A DNA stretch of 64,000 nucleotides from positions 1-64,000 of the forward strand of contig NZ_JBHUDD010000001.1 of the NCBI RefSeq assembly GCF_042677865.1. The letters run 5' to 3'. Every line of letters starts with the position of its first letter. Position 1 is the stretch's first letter. Positions 41,753 through 50,557 of the stretch are shown piece by piece. The notes under the pieces are model-generated. The model had not been told where the DNA came from, ran no database searches, and was given only the letters and a program-made list of their open reading frames with translations. This DNA is from Lutimaribacter salitolerans (GTDB lineage: Bacteria; Pseudomonadota; Alphaproteobacteria; Rhodobacterales; Rhodobacteraceae). A program made the translations under genes and the position numbers.

Positions 41753-43468
41753 TCAGTTGCCGGTGATCAGACCCATGCTTTCCAGCGTCAGGATCACCTG
41801 ATGCGCGCAGTTATCAACCTCGACATTCTCGGTCTCGACGCGCAGTTCGGGGTTCTGGGGTTCCTCGTAAGGATCTGAAATCCCGGTGAACTCCTTGATC
41901 TTTCCCGCGCGCGCCAGCTTGTACAGGCCCTTGCGGTCACGGCGCTCGCATTCCTCGACCGACGTGGCGACGTGCACCTCGATAAAGGCGCCATACTGTT
42001 CGATCATCTCGCGCACGGCGCGGCGGGTGGCGGTGTAGGGCGCGATGGGCGCACAGATCGCAATGCCGCCGTTCTTGGTGATTTCCGACGCGACATAGCC
42101 GATGCGCTTGATGTTGATGTCGCGGTGCTCCTTGCTGAACCCCAGCTCTGATGACAGGTGCTTGCGCACGACGTCGCCATCCAGCAGCGTCACCGGACGC
42201 CCGCCCATCTCCATCAGCTTGACCATCAGAGCGTTGGCAATGGTGGATTTCCCCGAACCCGAAAGGCCGGTGAAGAACACGGTAAAGCCCTGCTGGCTGC
42301 GTGGTGGCGAGGTCCGGCGCAATTCCTTGACCACCTCGGGGAACGAGAACCACTCGGGGATCTCCAGACCCTCGCGCAGACGGCGGCGCAGTTCCGTGCC
42401 CGAGATGTTCAGGATCGTGACATTCTCGCGATCCTCGATCTCGTCATTGGGCTCGTATTGCGCGCGTTCCTGCACATAGACCATGTGTTTGAAATCGACC
42501 ATCTCGATGCCGATTTCGTCCTGATGGGTGCGGAACAGATCCTGCGCATCATAGGGACCGTAGAAATCCTCGCCCGCGCTGTTCTTGCCGGGGCCTGCAT
42601 GGTCCCGGCCCACGATCAGGTGGGTGCAGCCGTGGTTCTTGCGGATCAGACCGTGCCACACGGCCTCGCGCGGGCCGGCCATGCGCATCGCCAGGTTCAG
42701 CAGGCTCATCGTGGTGGTGGCCTGCGGGTACTTGTCCAGAACCGCCTCGTAGCAGCGCACGCGGGTGAAATGATCGACATCGCCGGGCTTGGTCATGCCG
42801 ACGATGGGATGGATCAGCAGGTTGGCCTGCGCCTCGCGGGCGGCGCGGAATGTCAGTTCCTGATGCGCGCGGTGCAGCGGGTTGCGGGTCTGGAAGGCGA
42901 CGACCTTGCGCCAGCCCAGCTTGCGGAAATAGGCGCGCAATTCGTTGGGGGTGTCGCGACGGGCGCGGAAATCATAATGCACGGGCTGCTGGATGCCGGT
43001 GACAGGGCCGCCCAGGTACACGTTGCCCGCCTGATTGTGCAGATAATAGACCGCCGGATGCGCCTGGTCGTCGGCCCCGAACACCTTTTCGGCCTCGCGC
43101 GCCTTGTCGGGTGTCCAGCGGTCGGTCACGGTCATGGTGGCAAGGATCACGCCTTCCTGGTCGCGCAGGGCGATGTCCTGACCCAGTTCGACGCCGTCGG
43201 CAAATTCTTCGGACACGTCCAGCGTGATCGGGATCGGCCAAAGCTGGCCATCGGCAGTGCGCATGTCCTCGACCACGCCGTTGTAATCCGCCTCACTCTG
43301 GAACCCTTTCAAAGGAAAGAACCCGCCGTTCATCAGCAGTTCCAGATCGCAAACCTGGCGCGGGCTCAGATCCCAGCTGATCAGGTCGGCCGCCTCCAGC
43401 TTCATCTTCTGGGCGCTTTCGTAGCTGACATAGAGTTCTGGAATGGGGGCGAGGTTTGGAATGTTCAT
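41753..43468 (-). CDS. Bifunctional sulfate adenylyltransferase/adenylylsulfate kinase
   Basis: A 571-residue fusion for assimilatory sulfate activation (sulfate to APS to PAPS). The N-terminal ATP sulfurylase (about 1-380) has the HxxH active site in FQTRNPLHRAHQELT and VGRDHAGPG. The C-terminal APS kinase (about 390-571) has P-loop FTGLSGSGKSTIANAL, LLDGDVVRKHLS and FIEVHVATSVEECE. This ATPS-APSK order in one chain is characteristic of Rhodobacteraceae and some other alphaproteobacteria. It acts in the cytoplasm and supplies sulfur for cysteine or PAPS-dependent transfer. Confidence 0.95.
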   Translation of the reverse strand: MNIPNLAPIPELYVSYESAQKMKLEAADLISWDLSPRQVCDLELLMNGGFFPLKGFQSEADYNGVVEDMRTADGQLWPIPITLDVSEEFADGVELGQDIALRDQEGVILATMTVTDRWTPDKAREAEKVFGADDQAHPAVYYLHNQAGNVYLGGPVTGIQQPVHYDFRARRDTPNELRAYFRKLGWRKVVAFQTRNPLHRAHQELTFRAAREAQANLLIHPIVGMTKPGDVDHFTRVRCYEAVLDKYPQATTTMSLLNLAMRMAGPREAVWHGLIRKNHGCTHLIVGRDHAGPGKNSAGEDFYGPYDAQDLFRTHQDEIGIEMVDFKHMVYVQERAQYEPNDEIEDRENVTILNISGTELRRRLREGLEIPEWFSFPEVVKELRRTSPPRSQQGFTVFFTGLSGSGKSTIANALMVKLMEMGGRPVTLLDGDVVRKHLSSELGFSKEHRDINIKRIGYVASEITKNGGIAICAPIAPYTATRRAVREMIEQYGAFIEVHVATSVEECERRDRKGLYKLARAGKIKEFTGISDPYEEPQNPELRVETENVEVDNCAHQVILTLESMGLITGN

Positions 43469-43576
43469 TTCGGCTCTCTTCTTCCTAATCGGTCTTCTAA
43501 TGGTGTATCAGGGTTTCGCGCAGCCCATAGTCCCGCATGCAGGGGATTGGCAAGACAGGCGGCACGACTTTCACGC

Positions 43577-43600
43577 GAAGGCGGGCAAAATCCCGCCTTC
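43577..43600. other. Inverted repeat between trxB and sat-cysC
   Basis: GAAGGCGGG (43577-43585) pairs with CCCGCCTTC (43592-43600) around a 6-base loop. It lies 109 bases upstream of the sat-cysC start and about 87 past the trxB stop, on the shared minus strand. It has no U-run, so it may stabilise the trxB mRNA end or act in the sat leader. Confidence 0.5.
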
Positions 43601-43686
43601 TGTTGCTTTGCAGTAGCAAATTCGCCCGAACCGTGCGATTTTCCGCCCAGTTCGGGAGGGTCCGGCCTGCGCGGTCCGGGGCGGGG

Positions 43687-44631
43687 TCACGCCTCGTGCT
43701 CGGCCAGAAACTTCTCCGCATCCAGCGCGGCCATGCAGCCCATTCCGGCGCTTGTGACGGCCTGACGATAGATGTGGTCGGTCAGATCACCCGCGGCAAA
43801 GACGCCCGGAATGCTGGTGCGGGTGGTGCCCGGTTCGACCCGGACGTAACCGCCGTTGTGCAGTTCCAGCTGGTCCTTGACCAGCTCGCTTGCGGGCGCG
43901 TGGCCGATGGCGATGAACACGCCCTTGCACGGAATCTCGGTGACAGCGCCGGTATCCACATGCCTGACGCGCACGGATTCGACCCCCTTGGGCATGTCGG
44001 TTCCCACAACCTCGTCCAGGGTGTGATGCCACAGCGTTTCGATCTTGGGATGCTTGAACAGCCGGTCCTGCAGGATCTTTTCCGCGCGCAGCTCGTCGCG
44101 GCGGTGGACCAGCGTGACCTTGCTGGCGAAATTCGTCAGGAAAAGCGCCTCTTCGACGGCGGTGTTGCCGCCGCCGATCACAACGATCTCTTGCCCGCGA
44201 TAGAAGAACCCGTCGCAGGTGGCGCAGGCCGACACGCCAAAGCCCTTGAACGCCTCTTCGCTGTCCAGACCCAGCCATTTCGCCCGCGCACCGGTGGCCA
44301 GGATGACCGCATCGGCGGTATAGGTCGTGCCACTGTCGCCCTTTGCCGTGAACGGACGCTGCGACAGATCAAGCGAGGCGATGATGTCGCCCACGATCTC
44401 GCACCCCATCGCCTTGGCGTGGTCCTGCATCCGCACCATCAGGTCGGGGCCCTGCACTTCGGTGTCGCCGGGCCAGTTCTCGACCTCGGTGGTGGTGGTC
44501 AACTGGCCGCCGGGCTCGATCCCCTGTACCAGGACCGGCTCCAGCATGGCGCGGCTGGCATAGACCCCGGCGGTGTATCCCGCAGGCCCCGATCCGATGA
44601 TCAGAACCTTGGTGTGGCGTGTGTCGGACAT
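43687..44631 (-). CDS. trxB: Thioredoxin reductase
   Basis: A 314-residue NADPH-dependent flavoprotein. The FAD motif is VLIIGSGPAGYTAGVYA, the redox pair is CATCDGFFY (Cys-Ala-Thr-Cys type), the NADPH motif is VVIGGGNTAVEEAL and the C-terminal flavin loop is GVFAAGDLTDHIYRQAV. The start MSDTRHTKV at 44631 is preceded by a short leader; longer upstream frames lack family similarity. It is divergent from an Lrp-family regulator, a conserved pair in Rhodobacteraceae. Confidence 0.96.
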   Translation of the reverse strand: MSDTRHTKVLIIGSGPAGYTAGVYASRAMLEPVLVQGIEPGGQLTTTTEVENWPGDTEVQGPDLMVRMQDHAKAMGCEIVGDIIASLDLSQRPFTAKGDSGTTYTADAVILATGARAKWLGLDSEEAFKGFGVSACATCDGFFYRGQEIVVIGGGNTAVEEALFLTNFASKVTLVHRRDELRAEKILQDRLFKHPKIETLWHHTLDEVVGTDMPKGVESVRVRHVDTGAVTEIPCKGVFIAIGHAPASELVKDQLELHNGGYVRVEPGTTRTSIPGVFAAGDLTDHIYRQAVTSAGMGCMAALDAEKFLAEHEA

Positions 44632-44753
44632 GGGTGTTCCTTTCGCGTCAAAGACATGCGTTGCAGGCGATATAAAGCCCGGGCGCGCAAGGGGAAAGGG
44701 GGGACACCGCCGCACAGGAAATAGCCGTTTGCCATGAAGATCATGAAAGGATA

Positions 44754-44802
44754 TTGCGCAAGCGCGAAACATTGTTGCGCACATTGGCGCAGGTGCTATA
44801 AC
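44754..44802 (+). promoter_or_regulatory. Promoter and TTGCGCA repeats upstream of the Lrp-family gene
   Basis: TTGCGC (44775-44780), 16 bases, TATAAC (44797-44802) looks like a sigma-70-type promoter ending 26 bases before the Lrp-family ATG. TTGCGCA occurs at 44754-44760 and 44775-44781, with a related TTGGCGCA at 44784-44791. The 21-base phasing suggests binding of an oligomeric regulator, plausibly autoregulation. Confidence 0.55.
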
Positions 44803-44827
44803 AAACCGCCGCTTCAGGAGGACACAC

Positions 44828-45328
44828 ATGGCTGGATCGCGACTCGATCCCATCGACAGGAAAATCCTGGCCGAATTGCAGGCGGATGGGCGCATGACGA
44901 ATGTCGAGCTTGCCAAGCGCGTGGGCATCTCTGCGCCGCCCTGCCTGCGCCGCGTGCGCACGCTGGAAGATGCGGGATACATCCGTGGCTATCACGCCAA
45001 GGTGGATGCGCGCGAACTGGGGTTCGAGGTGCAGGTGTTTGCCATGGTCGGGCTGCAAAGCCAGGCCGAGGCGGATCTGAGCCGCTTTGAACAGCGCTGC
45101 CGCGACTGGCCGCTGGTGCGCGAGTGCCACATGCTGAACGGCGAGGTCGATTTCATCCTGAAATGCGTGGCCCCCGACCTGTCCACTTTCCAGAGCTTTC
45201 TGACCGAGGAACTGACCGCCGCCGAGAACGTGGCCAGCGTCAAGACCAGCCTTGTGATCCGCGGTGCCAAGGACGATCCCGGCGTGCCCTTCGAGGTGCT
45301 CGAGGCGCGGCTGGCGCGCAGCGCCTGA
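44828..45328 (+). CDS. Lrp/AsnC-family transcriptional regulator
   Basis: A 166-residue regulator. The HTH is LDPIDRKILAELQADGRMTN then VELAKRVGISAPPCLRRVRT. The RAM effector domain covers about residues 70-150 (FEVQVFAMVGL; NGEVDFILKCVAPDL). It is complete, unlike the stand-alone RAM domain at 20129. A Shine-Dalgarno AGGAGG precedes the ATG. Its neighbour trxB is divergent; target genes cannot be named. Confidence 0.93.
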   Translation: MAGSRLDPIDRKILAELQADGRMTNVELAKRVGISAPPCLRRVRTLEDAGYIRGYHAKVDARELGFEVQVFAMVGLQSQAEADLSRFEQRCRDWPLVRECHMLNGEVDFILKCVAPDLSTFQSFLTEELTAAENVASVKTSLVIRGAKDDPGVPFEVLEARLARSA

Positions 45329-45337
45329 CCAAGCCGG

Positions 45338-46072
45338 TCAGGCGGCGGGGCTTGCGTCCATGTCCAGCCCGGGCAGGTGCGGATAGGCCAGCGGGCCAAA
45401 ATCGCCCGGCTGGTCGATATGCGGAAACATCGCCAGAAACTGCGCCAGTTCCTGTGTCGACAGGTTGCAGCGCAGGCTGCCGCCGGGGTGAAAACACTCC
45501 ATCGCCAGCCCGCCGACACGCATGGTGGCGTGAACGGGCAGGACAAGATGATACAGCTGCACGCCGCTGGCGGGCGTGACGGCAAAGGCGGCCATCCCGT
45601 CGCCGATGGCCGCCACCGGCACCAGCGCCTCCGAGCGGGCGCCACCCGTCGGGCGGTTGCGCGCGCGGTGCAGCACCCGCGCCGCCGGCCCAAGCAGCAG
45701 ATCGCGCACCGGCCGCGACATGCCGAACCCGTCGGCCAGAACGCGCGTCAGCGTGCGGCACCGATCCTGCGCACTGGGCAGGCAGGTCAGGCTGCCACGC
45801 CACAACACGGGCAGGGCGCCATGCTCGACGGTCAGCACCGCGTCACCGGGCAGGATATCCTCGACAGGGACGGGGCCGCCCGGAGTCTGGATCGGGGTGC
45901 CATGGGCAAAGGCGGCAAAGCAGTCTTCGAACAACTGCATGGCGGGGATGGCCAGAGTGGCCTGATCCACGTCACCGTTGCGGCGCAACCATGCGATTTC
46001 AGCGCGACGGCGCGGCGCGTCATCGCGGGCGATCGGCACAGGTGGCGTCAGGTGAGGGCTTTCTATGGTCAT
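45338..46072 (-). CDS. Hint-domain protein with a substituted first residue
   Basis: A 244-residue Hint_2-type protein. The Hint core reads FAHGTPIQTPGGPVPVEDIL, then PGDAVLTVEHGALPVLWRG. Inteins and hedgehog proteins begin this fold with a nucleophilic Cys (CF-GT); here the residue aligned before F is Ala, and the nearest Cys is four residues earlier. Self-cleavage is therefore doubtful. Such proteins are frequent in Rhodobacteraceae and are often secreted or surface associated, without proven role. ATG 46072 is used; an upstream ATG would add 23 residues of poor quality. Confidence 0.82.
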   Translation of the reverse strand: MTIESPHLTPPVPIARDDAPRRRAEIAWLRRNGDVDQATLAIPAMQLFEDCFAAFAHGTPIQTPGGPVPVEDILPGDAVLTVEHGALPVLWRGSLTCLPSAQDRCRTLTRVLADGFGMSRPVRDLLLGPAARVLHRARNRPTGGARSEALVPVAAIGDGMAAFAVTPASGVQLYHLVLPVHATMRVGGLAMECFHPGGSLRCNLSTQELAQFLAMFPHIDQPGDFGPLAYPHLPGLDMDASPAA

Positions 46073-46269
46073 GCGGCACCTTGGACGTGTCAGGCGTGCT
46101 GTCGGCCCCCACCGGATACAGCATGCGGAATCTTGAAACATGATGCGACATAACCACGGGTTGTGTCAAAAAGCAGCGCAAATTGTACCCGTCCCGCCGC
46201 GCAATCGCCGCATGGGCAGGTGAAGTGTTTCCGCACATTCGACAACCACGCCATAATGTGATTCGTCAC

Positions 46270-46298
46270 AAAAAAGGCCGCCCGGTTCTGGGCGACCT
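46270..46298 (-). terminator. Rho-independent terminator after the 50-residue ORF
   Basis: On the minus strand AGGTCGCCC pairs with GGGCGGCCT (one G-U pair, loop AGAACC) and is followed by TTTTTT. It lies 57 bases past the stop of the small ORF at 46355, supporting that ORF as a transcribed gene. Confidence 0.8.
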
Positions 46299-46354
46299 GT
46301 CGCGGCACTTGCACCGCGCAGTCCGGGGACGTTCCGGCACCCCGAGGGAGGTCG

Positions 46355-46507
46355 TTACGCCTGCCGCCGCTGTGGGCTGACAGGTTTGGCATCGCGCCGC
46401 GCAATCATCTCGGCCCGGCGACTGCCGCGCTGCCAGGGCAGGGCGGGTGTCTCTGTTGCCTTGGCGGTGTCTGTCACACCTTTGATCCAACGTCTGGTCT
46501 TTGTCAT
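46355..46507 (-). CDS. Small basic hypothetical protein (50 residues)
   Basis: A short, strongly basic ORF: MTKTRRWIKGVTDTAKATET, PALPWQRGSRRAEMIARRDA, KPVSPQRRQA. It has a good Shine-Dalgarno (AGGAG about seven bases before the ATG on the minus strand) and a terminator downstream. I recall similar small proteins in other Rhodobacteraceae but cannot assign a function. The charge suggests nucleic-acid or ribosome association (inference). A longer open frame upstream lacks protein-like features. Confidence 0.65.
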   Translation of the reverse strand: MTKTRRWIKGVTDTAKATETPALPWQRGSRRAEMIARRDAKPVSPQRRQA

Positions 46508-46789
46508 GCCCGGGTCTCCTGCCTTCTTGGCTGCCTGCGCGCCCTTGTGCTGCGCGCCTGTATCGTCGTTGGGAACAATATGGCGGCTGTTTGGGGCATT
46601 GTTTTGGCGGCCCCGTGCCCGTACCCGGTTTTTTTGGTGCCACTTTTCAAACAATCCGGGAGTGGCCGGAGCGATTGCGCAAGTTGCTGTTTTCAAAGGA
46701 TTTGGTGCGATATCTGCCGCCAATGCAACGGCCACCGGCGGTATTGTTTCGCCCATGGGGGCGATTGCGCGGCCCGATTTGTGCCCGAA

Positions 46790-47545
46790 TTACAGCCGGA
46801 TCGCCGACAGATGCCGGCCATAGTCCGCCTCGCCGGCATGGGTGGTCCGGCGGTAGGAAAAGAATCGATCGGGATTGGAATAGGTGCAATGCCGCGTCCA
46901 CTCGGCATGGCCCACCCCCGCCCCGCGCAGCCGGTGCAACCCGAAAGCGGGCAGATCGAACAGGTACCTGTCGCCCTCGCCGTTGACGAAAAAGCGTTGA
47001 TATTGCGGGTCTTCGGCCATGAAATCCTCAAGGAATTCCGGCCCGACCTCATAGGCGCGCTGGCTGATCGTGGGGCCGATCACGGCGGCAATCCTGCCGC
47101 GCGCCGCGCCCAGCCGCTCCATCGCCTCGACCGTCGCCTCCAGCACGCCGTCCAGCGCCCCGCGCCAGCCCGCATGCGCCGCGCCCACCACGCCCGCGCG
47201 CGCATCGGCAAACAGCACCGGCTGGCAATCCGCGCTCAGCACTCCCAGCGCCAGACCGGGCGTGGCGGTCACCATTGCATCGGCGCGCGGTCTTGGCTCG
47301 GGCGGATTGTCCAGCGACACGGCCGTGGCGGAATGCACCTGATTGACGCTCACCAGCCGGTCAGGTGTCACCCCCATTGCCTTGGCCACCCTGGCACGGT
47401 TGATCAGCACGATTTCCGACTGATCCGTGCTGCCCTGCCCGCAGTTGAGCCCGGCAAACACGCCCGACGACGCCCCCCCGCGCCGGGCAAAGAACCCGTG
47501 CACAATGCCATGCAGCGCGTCCGAGGTGATGATATCCAGCGTCAT
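46790..47545 (-). CDS. pgeF: Multicopper-type laccase-domain protein, PgeF/YfiH family
   Basis: A 251-residue member of the PgeF (YfiH, DUF152) family, which removes misincorporated L-serine from peptidoglycan precursors in E. coli; older annotations call it polyphenol oxidase or laccase. Metal-site motifs are SVNQVHSATAV, LSADCQPVLFAD and GAAHAGWRGALDGV. It overlaps the methyltransferase gene by four bases and closes the lgt-midA-pgeF operon. Confidence 0.93.
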   Translation of the reverse strand: MTLDIITSDALHGIVHGFFARRGGASSGVFAGLNCGQGSTDQSEIVLINRARVAKAMGVTPDRLVSVNQVHSATAVSLDNPPEPRPRADAMVTATPGLALGVLSADCQPVLFADARAGVVGAAHAGWRGALDGVLEATVEAMERLGAARGRIAAVIGPTISQRAYEVGPEFLEDFMAEDPQYQRFFVNGEGDRYLFDLPAFGLHRLRGAGVGHAEWTRHCTYSNPDRFFSYRRTTHAGEADYGRHLSAIRL

Positions 47546-48603
47546 GGCTCCAATCCCGGTGGCGGGGCGGCGGTGGCAGGGTAGACCCCCATCACCTTGA
47601 ACACCGAACCCATTTCACCCGGGTGCGTCAAGCGTCGATGCGCGGCAACATGCGCATCCAGTGCCGTGCCGGTCATGCCGCGTGCCAGCGCCTGCGCGCG
47701 TGCGGTGATGCCCAGACGCTCCAGAAAAACGCCCTGCGCCGTCAATCGCGTGTGCGCGGCAGGGGCGGCGGCCCGCGCCAGCACCTCGAAATCCACATGC
47801 GCGGTCAGATCGGCCTTGCCGGGGGTGGCCAGCGGATCGACCGGCGCGTGACCCTGCACCGCCTGAAACGTGTCGCCCAGGCTGCGCCAGTCGCCATAAT
47901 CCACGATCAGCGCGGCACCGCCGCGATCCGCGATCCGCGCACCGATCTGCTGCATAACCAACCCTGCGGCAGGGCAGTGCTCGACCACGTCACCGGGGCG
48001 TGTATCGTCCAGCCGGTATGCCAGCGCGGGATGATGCGTGTCCGTGCCCAGACCCATCACCAGCCGGTCGCCATCGGCCCCCACCATCCGCTCGGCCCAG
48101 CCCTGCGCGCTGCGCTGGAACTGCCGGATCGGCAGAGCGTCGAAAAATTCGTTGGCGATCAGCAGCAGCGCCCCTTCTGGCAAGGTCTCGACCCGATCGT
48201 GATGCGTCACATCCCAGCCCGCCAGCGCCTGCACCTGCCTGGCGCGCAGCACCGGCGAGGCCTCGACCAGATGCAGCCGCAGCGCCGCGTGAAACCCCGG
48301 CACGGACCGCGTGGCGCGCAGGGCATCCGCCATCAGCGTGCCGCGCCCGGGCCCCAGCTCGGCCAGCGTGACCGTCCCCGGCGCGCCCTGATCCAGCCAG
48401 CATTGCGCCAGGCACAGGCCCAGCAGCTCGCCGAACATCTGGCTGACCTCGGGCGCGGTGGTGAAATCGCCAGCAGCCCCCAACGGATCGCGCGTCGTGT
48501 AATAGCCCATGGTGGGATGCAGCAGCGCCTCGGCCATGAAATCGCTCAGGCGCATCGGCCCGTCCGAGGCGATCCGCGCCAGCAGATGCGCGCGCAGGCT
48601 CAT
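47542..48603 (-). CDS. Class I SAM-dependent methyltransferase, MidA/NDUFAF7 family
   Basis: A 353-residue member of COG1565. It begins MSLRAHLLARIASDGPMRLS, with the family segment PTMGYYTTRDPLGAAGDFTT and the SAM-binding TLAELGPGRGTLMADALRA. NDUFAF7 methylates an arginine of respiratory complex I in eukaryotes; the bacterial target is unproven. The start overlaps the lgt stop by four bases and the stop overlaps pgeF by four. Confidence 0.92.
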   Translation of the reverse strand: MSLRAHLLARIASDGPMRLSDFMAEALLHPTMGYYTTRDPLGAAGDFTTAPEVSQMFGELLGLCLAQCWLDQGAPGTVTLAELGPGRGTLMADALRATRSVPGFHAALRLHLVEASPVLRARQVQALAGWDVTHHDRVETLPEGALLLIANEFFDALPIRQFQRSAQGWAERMVGADGDRLVMGLGTDTHHPALAYRLDDTRPGDVVEHCPAAGLVMQQIGARIADRGGAALIVDYGDWRSLGDTFQAVQGHAPVDPLATPGKADLTAHVDFEVLARAAAPAAHTRLTAQGVFLERLGITARAQALARGMTGTALDAHVAAHRRLTHPGEMGSVFKVMGVYPATAAPPPGLEP

Positions 48604-49502
48604 GTTTCCGCGCTGGCCCTGACCCGGCCCCGGGCATAGAGGATCAGCGCCACGCCCACCACCACCATGGGCAGCGACAGAACCTGCCCCATGGTCAGCC
48701 CCACCTCACCGGCCCCGATCACGAATCCCATCGGGTTGTCGGGCGTGATGAACTGCGGATCGGCCTGCCGGAAGTATTCGACGACAAAGCGCGCCGCGCC
48801 ATAACCCGCGATGAACACGCCGGTGACCTGCCCCGGCACCTTCAGCGCGCCGCGCCGATAGGCCAGCCACAGCATCAGCCCCAGCAGCACCACGCCCTCC
48901 AGCACCGCCTCGTAAAGCTGCGAGGGATGGCGCGCGCACAGGCCCACCACGCCCGGGCAATCCTGTGCCATGGGCTGCGGAAAGATCACGCCCCAGGGCA
49001 GGTCGGTTTGCCGTCCCCACAGCTCGCCATTGATGAAATTGGCGATCCGTCCCAGCATCAGCCCCACCGGCACCCCCAGCGCAATCGCATCGCCCGCCGC
49101 CAGCCGCGGGATGCCTTGCGCGCGGGTATACAGCCAGCCGGCGACCACAACGCCCAGAAATCCGCCGTGAAACGCCATGCCGCCCTGCCAGACCATCAGG
49201 ATCTCGGCCGGGTTCTGCAGGTAATAGGCCGGCTGATAGAACAGCACGAACCCCAGCCGCCCGCCCAGAACGATTCCGATGATGATCCAGGTCAGCAGAT
49301 CCTCGACCTGCCTGCGGTCCATCGGCGGGGTGTTGCCTTGCCACAACCCGGGCCGCGCCAGCGCATGCAGCGAAATCCGCCAGGCGATGATGATGCCCGC
49401 GATATAGGCCAGCGCATACCAGCGCAGCGCAAATTCGATCCCGAACAGGGAAATGGTGAAAAGCTCGGGCGAGATGTCGGGAAATGGGATGGCGGCCTGC
49501 AT
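48600..49502 (-). CDS. lgt: Prolipoprotein diacylglyceryl transferase
   Basis: A 300-residue inner-membrane enzyme that attaches diacylglycerol to the lipobox Cys of prolipoproteins. The Lgt signature GRIANFINGELWGRQTDLPW is present, and HPSQLYEAVLEG and several membrane segments follow. It starts the lgt-midA-pgeF operon. The UbiK-type gene at 49599 is divergent, 96 bases away. Confidence 0.96.
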   Translation of the reverse strand: MQAAIPFPDISPELFTISLFGIEFALRWYALAYIAGIIIAWRISLHALARPGLWQGNTPPMDRRQVEDLLTWIIIGIVLGGRLGFVLFYQPAYYLQNPAEILMVWQGGMAFHGGFLGVVVAGWLYTRAQGIPRLAAGDAIALGVPVGLMLGRIANFINGELWGRQTDLPWGVIFPQPMAQDCPGVVGLCARHPSQLYEAVLEGVVLLGLMLWLAYRRGALKVPGQVTGVFIAGYGAARFVVEYFRQADPQFITPDNPMGFVIGAGEVGLTMGQVLSLPMVVVGVALILYARGRVRASAET

Positions 49503-49598
49503 GTGCGTCCTCTTGCCTGTGTTGCAGGGCGCAAGTCAACCTTGTGGGCACGCCCCCCGTGGCCCATATAGGGTTCAAGTGTAACGGTGGAGAGCACA

Positions 49599-49841
49599 AT
49601 GCAGTCCCGCAACAAGATTTTCGACGACCTGTCGCAACTGATGACCAACGCCATGGGCGTGGCCCAGGGCGCCCGGACCGAGGCCGAAACCGCGATGAAA
49701 AGCCTGATGGACCGCTGGCTGGCCGATCGCGATTTCGTCACCCGCGAGGAGTTCGAGGCCGTGCGCGCCATGGCCCAGAAAGCCCGCGAAGAGAACGAGG
49801 CGCTGCGCGCGCGTCTGGATGCGATGGACAAGCAGGGCTGA
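49599..49841 (+). CDS. UbiK/BMFP-family accessory factor
   Basis: An 80-residue, mostly helical protein. It has the BMFP pattern: KIFDDLSQLMTNAMGVAQGA in the N-terminal half and a C-terminal coiled coil (REEFEAVRAMAQKAREENEA). UbiK in E. coli helps aerobic ubiquinone biosynthesis, and Brucella BMFP is membrane-fusogenic. An in-frame GTG at 49587 is less likely than ATG 49599. It ends 12 bases from the convergent DUF3237 gene. Confidence 0.88.
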   Translation: MQSRNKIFDDLSQLMTNAMGVAQGARTEAETAMKSLMDRWLADRDFVTREEFEAVRAMAQKAREENEALRARLDAMDKQG

Positions 49842-49853
49842 CCCTGCCGTCCT

Positions 49854-50330
49854 TCACTGCAGCGCGAACAGCGACATCACGACCTGTGACGCCAACCGCG
49901 CCCCGCGCCCCACGAACAGCGTGGGGTTGACCCAGTCATAACGCGGATCGCCGGTTTCCAGCCGCGCATGGGTGCGCATGTAATAGCTGCCGGGGTCCAC
50001 CTCCTCGCCGCGCGCGATGGCGGCCAGAACCTCGTCCGGCCCGTGGCGATAGCCGTAGTTGATGATCTCGATGGTCGCGCCGTCATGGGTTTCCATGGCA
50101 TAGCGCGTGTCCAGTTCGGCCACGCCATTGCCCCAGATCGTCTGCCAGTCGGCCCCAAGATGCAGCAACCGGCCTGACAGGCGCGGCCCGGTCACATGAC
50201 CGCCGACAATCGGAATGATCCGGCGCTGGCCCGCGCGCCCCGACCCCATCTCGCGGATCGGGTCCAGATCGACATACAGATCGCAGACATGCGCCAGCAC
50301 CGGCTGCGGCAGTTTCGGTGTGTGCGTCAT
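49854..50330 (-). CDS. DUF3237 domain-containing protein
   Basis: A 158-residue single-domain beta-barrel-type protein of DUF3237: QRRIIPIVGGHVTGPRLSGR, LHLGADWQTIWGNGVAELDT and VNPTLFVGRGARL. Function is unknown. I set the start at MTHTPKLP (50330), since the ATG at 50348 lies inside a dispersed repeat copy that ends close upstream. It could be a lactonase-like or binding fold. Confidence 0.88.
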   Translation of the reverse strand: MTHTPKLPQPVLAHVCDLYVDLDPIREMGSGRAGQRRIIPIVGGHVTGPRLSGRLLHLGADWQTIWGNGVAELDTRYAMETHDGATIEIINYGYRHGPDEVLAAIARGEEVDPGSYYMRTHARLETGDPRYDWVNPTLFVGRGARLASQVVMSLFALQ

Positions 50331-50340
50331 TGGGGTCCCC

Positions 50341-50371
50341 TGCTTCATCTTGCCGGATAAACTCTCGCCGA
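50341..50371 (-). repeat. Dispersed intergenic repeat, copy 5
   Basis: On the minus strand this reads CGGCGAGAGTTTATCCGGCA then AGATGAAGCA. It is the only copy found on the minus strand and lies in the leader of the DUF3237 gene, about 11 bases before its ATG. Like copy 2, it points in the direction of the downstream gene. Confidence 0.75.
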
Positions 50372-50511
50372 AGGCATCCGCCGCTTCAACAACCGCCGCG
50401 CCGGACGATCACGCCAGCCGTGCAGCCCGCGGCCCGAGGCGCAGGGCGCAGCCCGGAGCCGAGACAACCTGTGCGCCTGAAAGGCGCTCATTTAAACAAC
50501 CCGGTTCACAC

Positions 50512-50542
50512 AAAAGGGCCGCCGGATCATCCCCGGCGGCCC
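50512..50542 (-). terminator. Rho-independent terminator of the TRAP/P450 unit
   Basis: A perfect 10-bp stem (50516-50525 with 50533-50542, GGGCCGCCGG) with a 7-base loop, followed by TTTT on the minus strand. It lies 15 bases past the stop of the TRAP binding protein and closes that unit. Confidence 0.85.
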
Positions 50543-50557
50543 TCTTCGATGTCAGCC

